This document shows, piece by piece, positions 13,830 to 23,154 of a stretch of DNA of 64,000 bases. Numbering within the stretch: position 1 is the stretch's first letter; every line of letters begins with the position of its first letter. The translations under genes were made by a program, and so were the position numbers. The DNA is from Hymenobacter jeollabukensis (GTDB lineage Bacteria > Bacteroidota > Bacteroidia > Cytophagales > Hymenobacteraceae): assembly GCF_005771675.1 (NCBI RefSeq), contig NZ_VAJM01000009.1:227467-291466 (forward strand), read 5' to 3'. Under the pieces are notes generated by a model. It was not told where the DNA came from and did not search any database. It saw only the letters and a list, made by a program, of their open reading frames with translations.

Positions 13830-16254
13830 GTTGTCGAATCTGCCGGGGGCAGCGCTGCTAGCGTGCCTGCCCATCGGCGCGGCGTGGGCCCAGGGCCCCG
13901 TCAGCGGCACCGTCACCGACGGCCGCACCCAACAGGGCCTGCCCGGGGCCACCATCCTGCTCGACGGCACGGCCGTGGGCACCACCGACGCCAGCGGGGC
14001 GTACCAGGTGCCGGCCGTGGCGGCCGGCGCGCACGAGCTGCGCATCACCTTCGTGGGCTACGACGCGGCCACGCGCTCGGTGCAGGGCCAGCCCGGCGCC
14101 CAGCAGCTGAGTCTGGCTTTGCAGCCCGGCAGCGTGCTCACCGGCGAGGCGCTGGTAACGGCCAGCCGCGCCAACGACCGCACCGGCACGGCCTACACCA
14201 ACCTGAGCAAGGAAGACCTGGAGAAGCGCAACTTCGGTCAGGACATTCCCTACCTGCTCGACCAGACGCCCTCCGTCGTGACCAGCTCCGATGCCGGCAC
14301 GGGCATCGGCTACACCGGCCTGCGCATTCGGGGCACGGGCATCGAGGGCATCAACGTGATGGTGAACGGGGTGCCGCTCAACGACGCGGAGTCGCATGGG
14401 GCGTTTTTCGTGAACCTGCCCGACCTGGCCTCCTCGACGACCTCCCTGCAGATTCAGCGCGGGGTGGGCACCAGCCAGAACGGCGGGGCAGCTTTCGGGG
14501 CCAGCCTGAACCTGAGCACCCTGGCCCAGCGGCGCGAGGCCTACGCCGAAAGCCAGAACAGCTTCGGCTCCTACCACACCTGGAAAAACAACGTCTCGTT
14601 CGGCACCGGGCTGGTGGGCAAGTACTTCACCTTCGACGGCCGCCTCTCGCGCCTGGCCTCCGAGGGCTACATCGACCGGGCCTCGTCGGACCTGAAGTCG
14701 TACTACTTCGCGGCGGGCTACCAGCGCGGCAGCACGCTGCTGAAGTTCATCACCTTCTCAGGCCGCGAGAAAACCTACCAGGCCTGGAACGGCGTGCCGG
14801 AGGAGTTGCTCAAAACCAACCGCCGCTACAACGAGTTCACCTACGACAACCAGACCGACAACTACCAGCAAAACCACTACCAGCTGCACCTGGCCCAGGG
14901 CATCGGGGCCGACTGGAACCTGGCGGCGGCCCTGCACCTGACGCGCGGCTTTGGCTATTACGAAGAATACAAAACCGACCGGGCACTGGCTGATTACGGG
15001 CTGGCGCCGGTGGTGCTGGGTGATACCACCATTGAGTACACCGACCTGATCCGGCGCAAGTGGCTGGACAACTACTTCTACGGCGGCACCGTGGCCCTGA
15101 ACTACCAGCCGCGCCACAACGACCGGCTGCAGGCCACCGTGGGCGGCGCCTGGAACCGCTACGACGGCGACCATTACGGCGAGGTCATCTGGGCGCAGTA
15201 CGCCTCCAACGGTGCCATTCGCCACCGCTACTACTTCAACGACGCCACCAAGACCGACTTCAACACCTACGCCCGCGCCACCTGGCAGGTGCTGCCACGC
15301 CTGGGCGTGTACGGCGACGCGCAGGTGCGCCACATCGGCTACGACATTCGGGGGCTCGACGACGACAAGCGCGACGTGACCACCCACGCCCGCTACACCT
15401 TCTTCAACCCCAAGGCCGGCGCCACCTTCGACCTGGCTACGGGCAGCCAGCTCTACGGCAGCGTGGCCGTGGGCCAGCGCGAGCCGGTGCGCTCCGACTT
15501 CACCGACCGCCCCACCACCGACCGCGCCAAGGCCGAGCACCTGACCGATTTCGAAGCGGGCTACCGCCTCACCCAGGCCACCGACTCCTGGCTGGGCCGC
15601 GGTACCAGCCTGCGCCTGGAAGTGAACTACTTCTACATGGACTACCGCAACCAGCTAGTCAACACCGGGCAGCTGAACGACGTGGGCTCGGCCATCCGCA
15701 CCAACATCCCGCGCAGCTTCCGCACGGGCGTGGAGCTGACTGGGGCCGCCGGGCTGCTGCAAAACCGCCTTACCCTGAGCAGCACCCTCACGCTGAGCCG
15801 CAACCAGCTGCGCAACTACCTCGAAACGGTGTACGTGTACGACGACGACTATAACCTGCTCGACACCCGCGAGCTGACGTACCGCAACTCCACCATTTCC
15901 TACTCGCCTGCGGTGGTATCGGCCAGCACGGTGGAGGGCGAGCCGCTGAAAGGCCTGCGCTTGGCCTTGCTCTACAAAACCGTCAGCCGCCAGTACCTCG
16001 ACAACTCGGCCAGCGCGGCCCGCAGCATTCCGGCCTACCAGGTGATGGACCTGCGCCTGCGCTACACGCTGCGCCCCTCGTGGATGCGGGAGCTGGAGCT
16101 GGGCCTGCTGGTCAACAACCTGCTGAATAAGGAGTACGTGAACAACGGCTATACCTTCGGCAACTTCGACCCCGCCGGCCAGCGCCTGAGCTACAACTAC
16201 TACTACCCCCAGGCCACGCGCAACTTCCTGGCTTCGGTGGGCGTGAAGTTCTAG
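13822..16254 (+). CDS. TonB-dependent outer-membrane receptor, TPP-regulated (putative thiamine receptor)
   Basis: The 810-residue protein begins with a signal peptide (cleavage after AAWA, about residue 23). A carboxypeptidase-regulatory-like beta domain follows (about 25-105, VSGTVTDGRTQQGLPGAT). Then come a plug domain with VTSSDAGTGIGYTGLRIRGTG and a 22-strand barrel ending in VGVKF, the usual C-terminal phenylalanine. The TPP riboswitch upstream points to uptake of thiamine or its phosphates across the outer membrane with TonB energy. The start is TTG at 13822 unless the leader frame beginning at 13770 is fused to it. A strong terminator follows, so it is monocistronic. Confidence 0.92.
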   Translation: MFKLSNLPGAALLACLPIGAAWAQGPVSGTVTDGRTQQGLPGATILLDGTAVGTTDASGAYQVPAVAAGAHELRITFVGYDAATRSVQGQPGAQQLSLALQPGSVLTGEALVTASRANDRTGTAYTNLSKEDLEKRNFGQDIPYLLDQTPSVVTSSDAGTGIGYTGLRIRGTGIEGINVMVNGVPLNDAESHGAFFVNLPDLASSTTSLQIQRGVGTSQNGGAAFGASLNLSTLAQRREAYAESQNSFGSYHTWKNNVSFGTGLVGKYFTFDGRLSRLASEGYIDRASSDLKSYYFAAGYQRGSTLLKFITFSGREKTYQAWNGVPEELLKTNRRYNEFTYDNQTDNYQQNHYQLHLAQGIGADWNLAAALHLTRGFGYYEEYKTDRALADYGLAPVVLGDTTIEYTDLIRRKWLDNYFYGGTVALNYQPRHNDRLQATVGGAWNRYDGDHYGEVIWAQYASNGAIRHRYYFNDATKTDFNTYARATWQVLPRLGVYGDAQVRHIGYDIRGLDDDKRDVTTHARYTFFNPKAGATFDLATGSQLYGSVAVGQREPVRSDFTDRPTTDRAKAEHLTDFEAGYRLTQATDSWLGRGTSLRLEVNYFYMDYRNQLVNTGQLNDVGSAIRTNIPRSFRTGVELTGAAGLLQNRLTLSSTLTLSRNQLRNYLETVYVYDDDYNLLDTRELTYRNSTISYSPAVVSASTVEGEPLKGLRLALLYKTVSRQYLDNSASAARSIPAYQVMDLRLRYTLRPSWMRELELGLLVNNLLNKEYVNNGYTFGNFDPAGQRLSYNYYYPQATRNFLASVGVKF

Positions 16255-16280
16255 ATTCAGAACCAGGCCGCTAATTGCAG

Positions 16281-16314
16281 AGCCCGGCGCGTCAAATGGA
16301 TGCGCCGGGCTTTT
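16281..16314 (+). terminator. Terminator of the TonB receptor gene
   Basis: A 10-bp stem (AGCCCGGCGC/GCGCCGGGCT) with an 11-base loop is followed by TTTT, 27 bases after the stop. Confidence 0.85.
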
Positions 16315-16398
16315 GCTTTGGGTGCTATCCGGCGGGCAAAAATCCAGTTCCGGCCCCGGCCGAAGGCAAAACCTCTTTCCCTGAGCGGCGGGATTAAC

Positions 16399-16406
16399 TA
16401 TATTTG
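16399..16406 (+). promoter_or_regulatory. -7 promoter element
   Basis: TATATTTG is an exact match to TAnnTTTG, 18 bases before the GTG start of the small secreted protein. Confidence 0.6.
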
Positions 16407-16424
16407 TAGCCCCCGCTTTGCATC

Positions 16425-16793
16425 GTGCTGTTTCTCACCACCATATTGCCCCGTCTGCGCTTCAGTCTGCTGGCCGCTACCCTGCTGCTGGTCGTCGGGC
16501 TGAACAACCAGGCCGTAGCCACCTTCCGCGTCGCGGCCAAGGCTGGCGCGCCGGCGCGGGTGACGGGCGCGCCCAAGGGCACGGTGGTGAAGCAGAAGGT
16601 GATGCTGGAAGCCACGAGCCAACTCGGCCCCTGGCTGCAGCCCGCCGCCGAAGCCTGGGAGCCCGCGGCCCCTGCGGCCGCCACCCGAATTGCCTGGTTC
16701 CGGGCCACCGCGCCCGCCGTACGGCCCTCGGCCGTACCCGACTGGTTCCGCACGCGCCTGCTGGAAGCGGCGCTGTCGCCGCACGCGCCCTAG
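16425..16793 (+). CDS. Small secreted hypothetical protein
   Basis: This 122-residue product has a signal-like N-terminus (LPRLRFSLLAATLLLVVGLNN) and a short Ala/Pro-rich tail ending RLLEAALSPHAP. No family was recognised. The GTG at 16425 is the first start after the promoter; an internal TTG at about 16446 is possible. The coding character is supported by the promoter and by third-position GC, but it has no diagnostic motif. It is followed by 180 GC-rich bases without a gene before secDF. Confidence 0.5.
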   Translation: MLFLTTILPRLRFSLLAATLLLVVGLNNQAVATFRVAAKAGAPARVTGAPKGTVVKQKVMLEATSQLGPWLQPAAEAWEPAAPAAATRIAWFRATAPAVRPSAVPDWFRTRLLEAALSPHAP

Positions 16794-16974
16794 GGCGGCC
16801 GCGCGCCGCATTGGGCGCGCCGGCCCCGGCTTTAGGCGAAGCCTGAGCGGATGGCCGAAAAACGGAAGCAGGTTTTCTGACCTGCGTCAGCCGAAGAGGC
16901 GGCCGCGTAGCCGCCGCAGTCGATGACTTTCATCGGCCGCACCCCAACCCCGCAATTCATTTACCCCTTTTTTC

Positions 16975-19900
16975 ATGCGTAATAAAGGTATAGTCATTGC
17001 GCTGACGCTTATCGTGTCGGCGTTGTGCGTCTACTTTCTCTACTTCACGTTCGTCTCGCGGCGGGTGCAGGCCGATGCCGTGCGCTACGCCACCCACAAC
17101 GGTGAAGTCAACCAGCCCCAGCGCCAGCACTACCTCGACTCGGTGTGGCGGGCGCCCGTCACCAGCGTGCTCGGGGCCGATTACACCTACCGCGACGTGC
17201 GCGCCTCGGAGCTGGGCCTCGGCCTCGACCTGAAGGGCGGCATGCACGTGACGCTGGAAGTGTCGCCGGTGGAGATTGTGCGCGCCATGGCCGGCAACTC
17301 CAAGGATGCCAAGTTCAACCAGGCCCTGCGCCGCGCCCAGGAGCTGCAGAAGCAGAACCCGAGCACCTCGTTCACGGCCCTGTTTGGTCAAGCCTGGCGC
17401 GAAGTGGCCCCCGGCGACCGGCTGGCCCGCATCTTCGCCAACACCACCAACCGCAGCCGCAACATCGACGCCGGCACCACCGACGAGAAAGTGTTGCGCA
17501 CCATCGACCAGGAAGTGGAGGAGGCCATTACCCGCGCCTTCACCATCCTGCGCACCCGCGTCGACAAGTTCGGCGTGAACCAGCCGAACATTCAGCGCGT
17601 GAAGGGCACCGGCCGCATCCAGGTGGAAATGCCCGGCGTCGACAACCCCGACCGTATCCGCAAGCTGTTGCAGAGCCAGGCCAAGCTGGAGTTCTGGGAA
17701 GTGTGGAACATCGACGAAATCGGGCCGTTCCTGACCCAGGCCAACGAGCTGGTCATTGCCCAGGAGAAAGCCGCTAAGAACGGCACCGCCACCACGGCTG
17801 CCGCCACCCCCGGCGACACCACCGCTGCCGCTGCTACCGCCGCCGCCGACACCACTTCGCTGGCTGGTAAGCTGGCCAACAAAACCAAGGACGCCAAAGC
17901 CGCCGCCAAGGACACCAGCGCCGCCGCCCAGCAGGGCCAGGGCCTGTTCCGCTACCTGACGGCCGTGGGCCCCGGCACCCTAGGCGCCCGCCTGCGCGAC
18001 ACCGCCCGCGTCAACAAGCTGCTGGCTTCGCCCGAAGTGCGCGCCGCGCTGCCCCCGAACCTGACCTTCCTGTGGAGCTTCAAGCCCGACGTGATTGGCA
18101 AGGAAGAGATGCTGACCATCTACCCAATCCGCAAGTCGCGCGACCAGCAGGCCCCCATCGGCGGCGAAGTGGTAACCGACGCCCGCCAGGACTACGACCA
18201 GAGCGGCCAGCCGGAGGTATCGATGCAGATGAACCCCTCGGGCGCCAAGAAGTGGCAGAAGCTGACCGGGGCCAACGCCGGCCGCCAGGTGGCCATCGTG
18301 CTTGACGACCAGGTGCAGTCGGCCCCGCGCGTCAACGGCGAAATTGCCGGGGGCAACTCCAGCATCTCGGGCTCCTTCACCATCGACGAAGCGCAGGACC
18401 TCGCTACCAAGCTGAAGTCGGGTACGCTGCCGGCCCCCACGCGCATCGTGGAAGAAGCCGTGGTGGGTCCCTCGCTCGGTCAGGAAGCCATCAACCAGGG
18501 CCTGTACTCCTCGCTGGCTGGTCTGGGCGTCATCATGCTGTTCATGGCCTTCTACTACGGCCGCGCCGGTCTGGTCGCCGATGCCGTGCTGCTCTTCAAC
18601 ATGTTCCTGATTCTGGGCGTACTGGCTCAGTTCAGCACCGCTCTCACCCTGCCCGGCATTGCCGGTATGATCCTGGTCATTGCCACCTCGGTGGACGCCA
18701 ACGTACTGATCTTCGAGCGGATCCGCGAAGAGCTCAACCACGGCCTCTCGCACAAGGACGCCATCAACAAGGGCTACTCGCGCGCCTTCACGGCCATCTT
18801 CGACACCAACGTCACCACGCTGATTATTGCCATCATCCTGGGCTTCTTCGGCACGGGTCCGGTGCAGAACTTCGCCGTGACGCTGGGTATCGGCGTGTTC
18901 ACCTCGTTCCTCTCGGCCTTCTTCGTGTCGCGCCTCATCATCGAGTGGCTGATCAAGGGCAAGGAAACGACCCGCATCACCTTCTCGACCTTCCTCTCGC
19001 GCAACCTGTTCCAGAACGTGAACTTCGACATCGTGGGCAAGCGCTACTTAGCCTACGCCCTCTCGTCGTCGATCATCGTGATTGGCTTTATCCTGATGTT
19101 CATTCAGGGTGGCCCGAACCTGGGCGTGGACTTCCGTGGGGGCCGCGCCTACGTGGTGGACTTCAACAAGGAAATGGTGGCCTCCGACGTGCGGGAGCAC
19201 CTGCACGGGGTGTTCCAGGATGCCGGTACCGAGGTGAAAACCTACGGCTCGCCCGACCGCCTGCGCATCACCACCGGCTACCTGGCCGATGACGAGAGCG
19301 TAACTGCCGACCAGAAAGTGCGCGCCGCCCTCGACCGCGGCCTGCAGCAGTACGCCGCCGACGCGCCGGTGGTGCAGAGCACCTCGAAAGTGGGCGCTAC
19401 CATTGCCGACGACATCAAGAAAACCTCGGTGCTGAGCCTGGGCCTGACCCTGCTGGCCATCTTCGTGTACGTACTCTTCCGCTTCGAGAAGTGGCAGTAC
19501 TCGATGGCCGCCGTGGTGGCGCTGTTCCACGATGCGCTGTTCGTAATTGCCTGCTACCCGATTGCGCGGGCCCTGGGCATGAACCTGGAAATCGACCAAG
19601 TATTCGTGGCCGCCGTGCTCACGGTAATCGGCTACTCGATGAACGACACCGTGGTTATCTACGACCGGATTCGCGAGTACCTCAAGGAAAACCCCAACCT
19701 GACCTTCGCGCAGGTGGTGAACCCGGCCCTGAACAGCACCTTCTCCCGCACGATGATTACCGCCACGACCATCCTGATGGTAGTGACGGTGCTCTTCTTC
19801 TTCGGCGGCGAGACGCTGCGCTCGTTCTCCTTCGCCATGATTGTGGGTATGATCATCGGGACGTACTCTTCGCTGTTCATTGCCGCCCCGCTCATTCTCG

Positions 19901-19992
19901 ACACCTCGGCCGGCAAGGCCAAAGGCAAAGGCTCGGAACCCGGCGCTCCGACCGACGCCGCCGCGCCCAAGCTGTCGACGGCCCTGCAATAA
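16975..19992 (+). CDS. secDF: Fused protein translocase subunit SecDF
   Basis: SecDF uses the proton gradient to pull exported proteins through SecYEG. The single 1005-residue chain is the SecD-SecF fusion usual in Bacteroidota. SecD: N-terminal membrane helix, GLGLDLKGGMHVTLEVS (D1 motif), P1 periplasmic head, and TSVDANVLIFERIREEL in the membrane. SecF starts near residue 690 with LGVDFRGGRAYVVDF and has YSMNDTVVIYDRIREYL. Twelve membrane helices are expected. An Ala/Thr-rich low-complexity insert (about residues 264-320) interrupts the SecD periplasmic part. The gene stands alone between a weakly coding region and a strong terminator. Confidence 0.97.
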   Translation: MRNKGIVIALTLIVSALCVYFLYFTFVSRRVQADAVRYATHNGEVNQPQRQHYLDSVWRAPVTSVLGADYTYRDVRASELGLGLDLKGGMHVTLEVSPVEIVRAMAGNSKDAKFNQALRRAQELQKQNPSTSFTALFGQAWREVAPGDRLARIFANTTNRSRNIDAGTTDEKVLRTIDQEVEEAITRAFTILRTRVDKFGVNQPNIQRVKGTGRIQVEMPGVDNPDRIRKLLQSQAKLEFWEVWNIDEIGPFLTQANELVIAQEKAAKNGTATTAAATPGDTTAAAATAAADTTSLAGKLANKTKDAKAAAKDTSAAAQQGQGLFRYLTAVGPGTLGARLRDTARVNKLLASPEVRAALPPNLTFLWSFKPDVIGKEEMLTIYPIRKSRDQQAPIGGEVVTDARQDYDQSGQPEVSMQMNPSGAKKWQKLTGANAGRQVAIVLDDQVQSAPRVNGEIAGGNSSISGSFTIDEAQDLATKLKSGTLPAPTRIVEEAVVGPSLGQEAINQGLYSSLAGLGVIMLFMAFYYGRAGLVADAVLLFNMFLILGVLAQFSTALTLPGIAGMILVIATSVDANVLIFERIREELNHGLSHKDAINKGYSRAFTAIFDTNVTTLIIAIILGFFGTGPVQNFAVTLGIGVFTSFLSAFFVSRLIIEWLIKGKETTRITFSTFLSRNLFQNVNFDIVGKRYLAYALSSSIIVIGFILMFIQGGPNLGVDFRGGRAYVVDFNKEMVASDVREHLHGVFQDAGTEVKTYGSPDRLRITTGYLADDESVTADQKVRAALDRGLQQYAADAPVVQSTSKVGATIADDIKKTSVLSLGLTLLAIFVYVLFRFEKWQYSMAAVVALFHDALFVIACYPIARALGMNLEIDQVFVAAVLTVIGYSMNDTVVIYDRIREYLKENPNLTFAQVVNPALNSTFSRTMITATTILMVVTVLFFFGGETLRSFSFAMIVGMIIGTYSSLFIAAPLILDTSAGKAKGKGSEPGAPTDAAAPKLSTALQ

Positions 19993-20052
19993 GGACCACG
20001 GATTCAGAAGGATTATTGCGGATTCTACGGATTTCGTGAACGATTCGGCAAG

Positions 20053-20086
20053 CAGCCCGACCTCAACAGGTCGGGCTGTTTTGTTT
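20053..20086 (+). terminator. Terminator of secDF
   Basis: A 10-bp stem AGCCCGACCT/AGGTCGGGCT with a four-base loop is followed by GTTTTGTTTT. Confidence 0.9.
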
Positions 20087-20351
20087 TGTGGGTATGTCAA
20101 GGTCAGGATTAAAAGTCTTAATCAGACATTGACATCCGCTAATATTTTATTTAACTATGAAGGTTGCCGACAAGCGGTGGATACTAGTTATCAGTTGATT
20201 TCCACTGGTTTTGTCGGCTGGTGCTTTCCCTGAAAATCGGTTGTCACTGAATTTCATGTAGCTACATGGCTTTTCGGGAATTTTAGGAATTATCAAGCAA
20301 CCATTTGTCCAGCAGCCTGCGAGTTGCCAGCTGTAAACTTCTCCCACCGCC
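20087..20351. other. AT-richer intergenic region with palindromes upstream of the sigma factor
   Basis: This 265-base stretch has clearly lower GC than its surroundings and no gene. It contains an imperfect inverted repeat (GCCGACAA at 20166 with TTGTCGGC at 20211, and GTGGA with TCCAC inside it). It also has a perfect 14-base palindrome, CATGTAGCTACATG, at 20255-20268. No clear TAnnTTTG element is visible. These may be operator sites for the sigma operon, possibly including an autoregulated promoter read by the sigma factor itself. Confidence 0.45.
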
Positions 20352-20960
20352 GTGTCCTCCGCTCAGCCCGACCACGACCCCGATTTGCTGCTTGGCCTGC
20401 TTGGCGGCTGCCAGCGGGCTGACCGTGGCAGCCAGCGCCGGCTCTACATGCTGTACTACAGCTACGCCATGGGCATCTGCCTGCGCTACGCCCGCACCCG
20501 CGACGAAGCCATGGAAGCCGTCAACGACGGGTTCATGAAGGTGTTCCGCGACGTGACGCGTTTCGACACGACGAAATACGACCAGCTGACCAGCACCTTC
20601 CGCGGGTGGCTGAAGCGCATCATGATTCACACCGCCATCGACCAGTACCGCGCCAGCGGCAAGCACCGCCTGCAGCAGTCCATCGACGACACGCCGGCCC
20701 TGCAGTACGCCGACGACCACTACACCGCCCTCGACGCGCTGAGCTACGACGAAATCATTGAATTGGTCGGTCAGCTCACCCCCGGCTACCGGGCCGTGTT
20801 CAACCTCTACGTCATCGACGGCTACACTCACGAGGAAATTGCCAGCCAGCTCGGCATTTCGGTGGGGGCTTCCAAGTCCAACCTCTCCAAGGCCCGGGCC
20901 CACCTGAAAACCTTGCTCTTTAAAAACCGCCACCATGCATACGCCGGATCTATCGGATGA
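20352..20960 (+). CDS. ECF-type RNA polymerase sigma factor
   Basis: The 202-residue protein has sigma region 2 (YSYAMGICLRYARTRDEAMEA and FMKVFRDV) and region 4 (LTPGYRAVFNLYVIDGYTHEE, with IASQLGISVGASKSNLSKAR as the helix-turn-helix). GTG at 20352 is the only suitable start. Its last 26 bases overlap the next gene, which encodes the likely anti-sigma partner. ECF sigma factors of Bacteroidota usually respond to envelope or nutrient signals. The promoters it recognises are not identifiable here. Confidence 0.93.
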   Translation: MSSAQPDHDPDLLLGLLGGCQRADRGSQRRLYMLYYSYAMGICLRYARTRDEAMEAVNDGFMKVFRDVTRFDTTKYDQLTSTFRGWLKRIMIHTAIDQYRASGKHRLQQSIDDTPALQYADDHYTALDALSYDEIIELVGQLTPGYRAVFNLYVIDGYTHEEIASQLGISVGASKSNLSKARAHLKTLLFKNRHHAYAGSIG

Positions 20961-22668
20961 AGAACTCGATGCGCTGTTTCGGCAGGGCGCCGAGCGCTAC
21001 CCCGAGGAACTGAACCTGGGGGCGTGGGCGCGCATGGAGCAGAAGCTGGACGAGGCCCACGTGCAGCAGCTGGTCAACCGCAAGGTGGCCCGCCTGTTCG
21101 CGGCCGAAATCGGTATCGTGGCGGTGCTGCTGCTCATCTGGGGCGGCTACCGCGAATACCTGCCGCTATCGGAAACCGCCGCTCCGGCCGCTGCCGCCGT
21201 GGTGGGACATGCAGCCGCACCGGGTAATGATGCATCGGCACCGATTCGCCCCGGCGCAGCAGCCGGCACGACGCGTAAGCTGAGCCCCGCCGCTGAGGTG
21301 GCCGCCGCAACCGCCGCTGCCAGCCAGACCGCTGAACCGGCTGAAACGAGGACCGAGGCACCAGGTCAGCCGCCGGTAAATGCTGCCGATCCGGCCGTGT
21401 CGGCACCCGCGGAGCTGGCCGTCGGGCCAAATTCGCGCCGCAAAACGCGCCGCGTGCCGTTGACCGCGGGGGCTCTGGCCGCTGATGAACCAGGTGCGAC
21501 GACGGAAGCCGGCGAGGCAGCTACCAGGTCGGCAGCCGGCCGGACGCCCAACCGCCGCCGGCGCCAGGCTAAGCTGAACGCGGCGCTACTGGCGGCGGCA
21601 ACCGCCCGTCCGAAGCATCCGGCGGCTAGTGCCGCTGCCAGCCGTGAAATGAGCGCCCGGTGGTCTGAGCATACGATTCCCACCACGGCTGCCGCGCTGA
21701 ACGATGGTTCGGCACCGGCTGCCGCTGAAGCCGGGACGGGGAGCAAGGCCGCCAGCCGTACCAACCGCAACGTCGGTTCCAAAGGCGGGCAAGGCACTTC
21801 GGCTTCGACGGGCTTGCTGCCGCTGCCTTCTGTCAGCAGCAATCAGGCAGGAGCCTTACAGCCCGCCTCTGAATCGGCACTACTGGCTGCTCCAGCCGCT
21901 GCCGCGACGCGGGGCAACGCTACCGGCACTACGACTGCCGGGGCGGACCAACCCAACAACGAAGGCGCCGGGCTGACGGCCGACGCGCTGCGGCCGCTGA
22001 CGACGGCGCTGCTGACGATGCCCGCCGAGGAACTGCCCGCTACGCTGCCGGCCGACAGCATCGTGCGGCGCCGCCCGCGGCCGTTCGTGCCCAGCCGCAT
22101 CTTCATCACTGGGCTGTACGCGCCGGAGCTGACCACCGTGCGCAACGCCGGCTTCGAGCGGCCAGGCCACAGCGCGGGCATTCAGGTGGAATACCTGCTG
22201 CTGCCGCGGCTGCGCCTGAACGTGGGCCTGCTCAGCTCGATGAAATACTACCAGGCGCGGGGCTCCGACTATACCTGGCCCCGGCCGCCGATGTACACCA
22301 TTCCGCGCGTGGAAGGCACCTGCCGAATTACCGACGTGCCGGTGAACCTGCGCTTCGATGCCATGCAGGGCGTGCGTTACCGGGCTTTCGTCAGCGCGGG
22401 GCTGTCGTCGCTGCTGATGCGCGACGAGCAGTACTACTACCACTACAACAACTACGGTACCTCCTACAGCCGCACCTGGCAGGTGAAAAAAGGCAGCAAG
22501 CACCTTTTCAGCGTGGTCAACCTCTCGGCCGGGCTGGAGCGCCAACTTTCGCTACGCTGGGCCCTGCAGGCCGAGCCCTACGTGAAGCTGCCCCTGGGCG
22601 GGGTAGGGGCGGGCAAGGTGCGCCTGAGCAGCGGCGGCGTGTTCTTCGGCCTCAAGTACGGCTTGTAA
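20935..22668 (+). CDS. Putative dual-membrane-spanning anti-sigma factor with C-terminal beta barrel
   Basis: The 577-residue product has an unusual layout. Residues 1-50 are hydrophilic and begin with an acidic segment (LSDEELDALFRQGAE), like short cytoplasmic anti-sigma domains. One hydrophobic helix is at about 53-71 (LFAAEIGIVAVLLLIWGGY). An Ala/Thr/Pro-rich linker of about 300 residues follows. The last 196 residues (382-577) have alternating amphipathic strands ending GGVFFGLKYGL, like an outer-membrane barrel. The gene overlaps the sigma gene by 26 bases. I recall a recent description of dual membrane-spanning anti-sigma (Dma) proteins in Bacteroides that matches this plan. Assignment to that family is inference; it could also be a barrel protein of other function. 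Confidence 0.72.
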   Translation: MHTPDLSDEELDALFRQGAERYPEELNLGAWARMEQKLDEAHVQQLVNRKVARLFAAEIGIVAVLLLIWGGYREYLPLSETAAPAAAAVVGHAAAPGNDASAPIRPGAAAGTTRKLSPAAEVAAATAAASQTAEPAETRTEAPGQPPVNAADPAVSAPAELAVGPNSRRKTRRVPLTAGALAADEPGATTEAGEAATRSAAGRTPNRRRRQAKLNAALLAAATARPKHPAASAAASREMSARWSEHTIPTTAAALNDGSAPAAAEAGTGSKAASRTNRNVGSKGGQGTSASTGLLPLPSVSSNQAGALQPASESALLAAPAAAATRGNATGTTTAGADQPNNEGAGLTADALRPLTTALLTMPAEELPATLPADSIVRRRPRPFVPSRIFITGLYAPELTTVRNAGFERPGHSAGIQVEYLLLPRLRLNVGLLSSMKYYQARGSDYTWPRPPMYTIPRVEGTCRITDVPVNLRFDAMQGVRYRAFVSAGLSSLLMRDEQYYYHYNNYGTSYSRTWQVKKGSKHLFSVVNLSAGLERQLSLRWALQAEPYVKLPLGGVGAGKVRLSSGGVFFGLKYGL

Positions 22669-22729
22669 CTTCTCATCCTCTCCACCGGGCGCGGGCCACT
22701 GGTCCGGGCTACATTTCCTCCACCATACC

Positions 22730-23131
22730 ATGTTTTCACGGCAAATACCCCGCGTGCTTGGCCTAGCGGCGGCAGTGGCCCTGGCGGCCGGTGCTGCGCT
22801 GGGCGTGAGCAGCTGCTCGTACCAGAACGAGCAGGAGCTGTTCGCGGGCGAGCAAATCAGCTGCGACACCGTCAGCGTCACCTACCGCGGCACCATCGCC
22901 CCGCTGCTGGCCCAGCACTGCCAGCGCTGCCACGGCCCCACCCGCGCCGAGAGCGGGGTGGTCGTCACCTCGCACCACGACGTGCAGACGCTGGGCCGCA
23001 CCGGGCAGCTGCTGGGCGTGATTCAGCACAAGCCGGGCTACCCGGCCATGCCCGACGACGAGCCCATGCTCGGGGCCTGCGACATCAATAAAGTGAAGAT
23101 CTGGGTGCGCGCCGGCATGCCCGATAATTAA
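22730..23131 (+). CDS. Haem-binding (cytochrome c type) lipoprotein
   Basis: The 133 residues begin with a lipoprotein signal peptide; the lipobox cysteine is Cys29 (LGVSSC). A single CQRCH motif at residues 64-68 is a c-type haem site, with AMPDDEPML as a possible source of the axial methionine. LAQHCQRCHGP resembles the small cytochrome domains found with PSD1 or DUF1549 proteins. It should sit in the periplasm, anchored to a membrane. It is 61 bases after the barrel protein and 23 before yceI, in what looks like one operon. Confidence 0.85.
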   Translation: MFSRQIPRVLGLAAAVALAAGAALGVSSCSYQNEQELFAGEQISCDTVSVTYRGTIAPLLAQHCQRCHGPTRAESGVVVTSHHDVQTLGRTGQLLGVIQHKPGYPAMPDDEPMLGACDINKVKIWVRAGMPDN

Positions 23132-23154
23132 TCCTACCCAAGCCTCCACCAACC

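Noticed and set aside
20087..20351. tRNA or small RNA in the AT-rich gap before the sigma factor
   Set aside because: The inverted repeats do not form a cloverleaf and no TTCRA-type T-loop is present; treated as possible regulatory palindromes instead.
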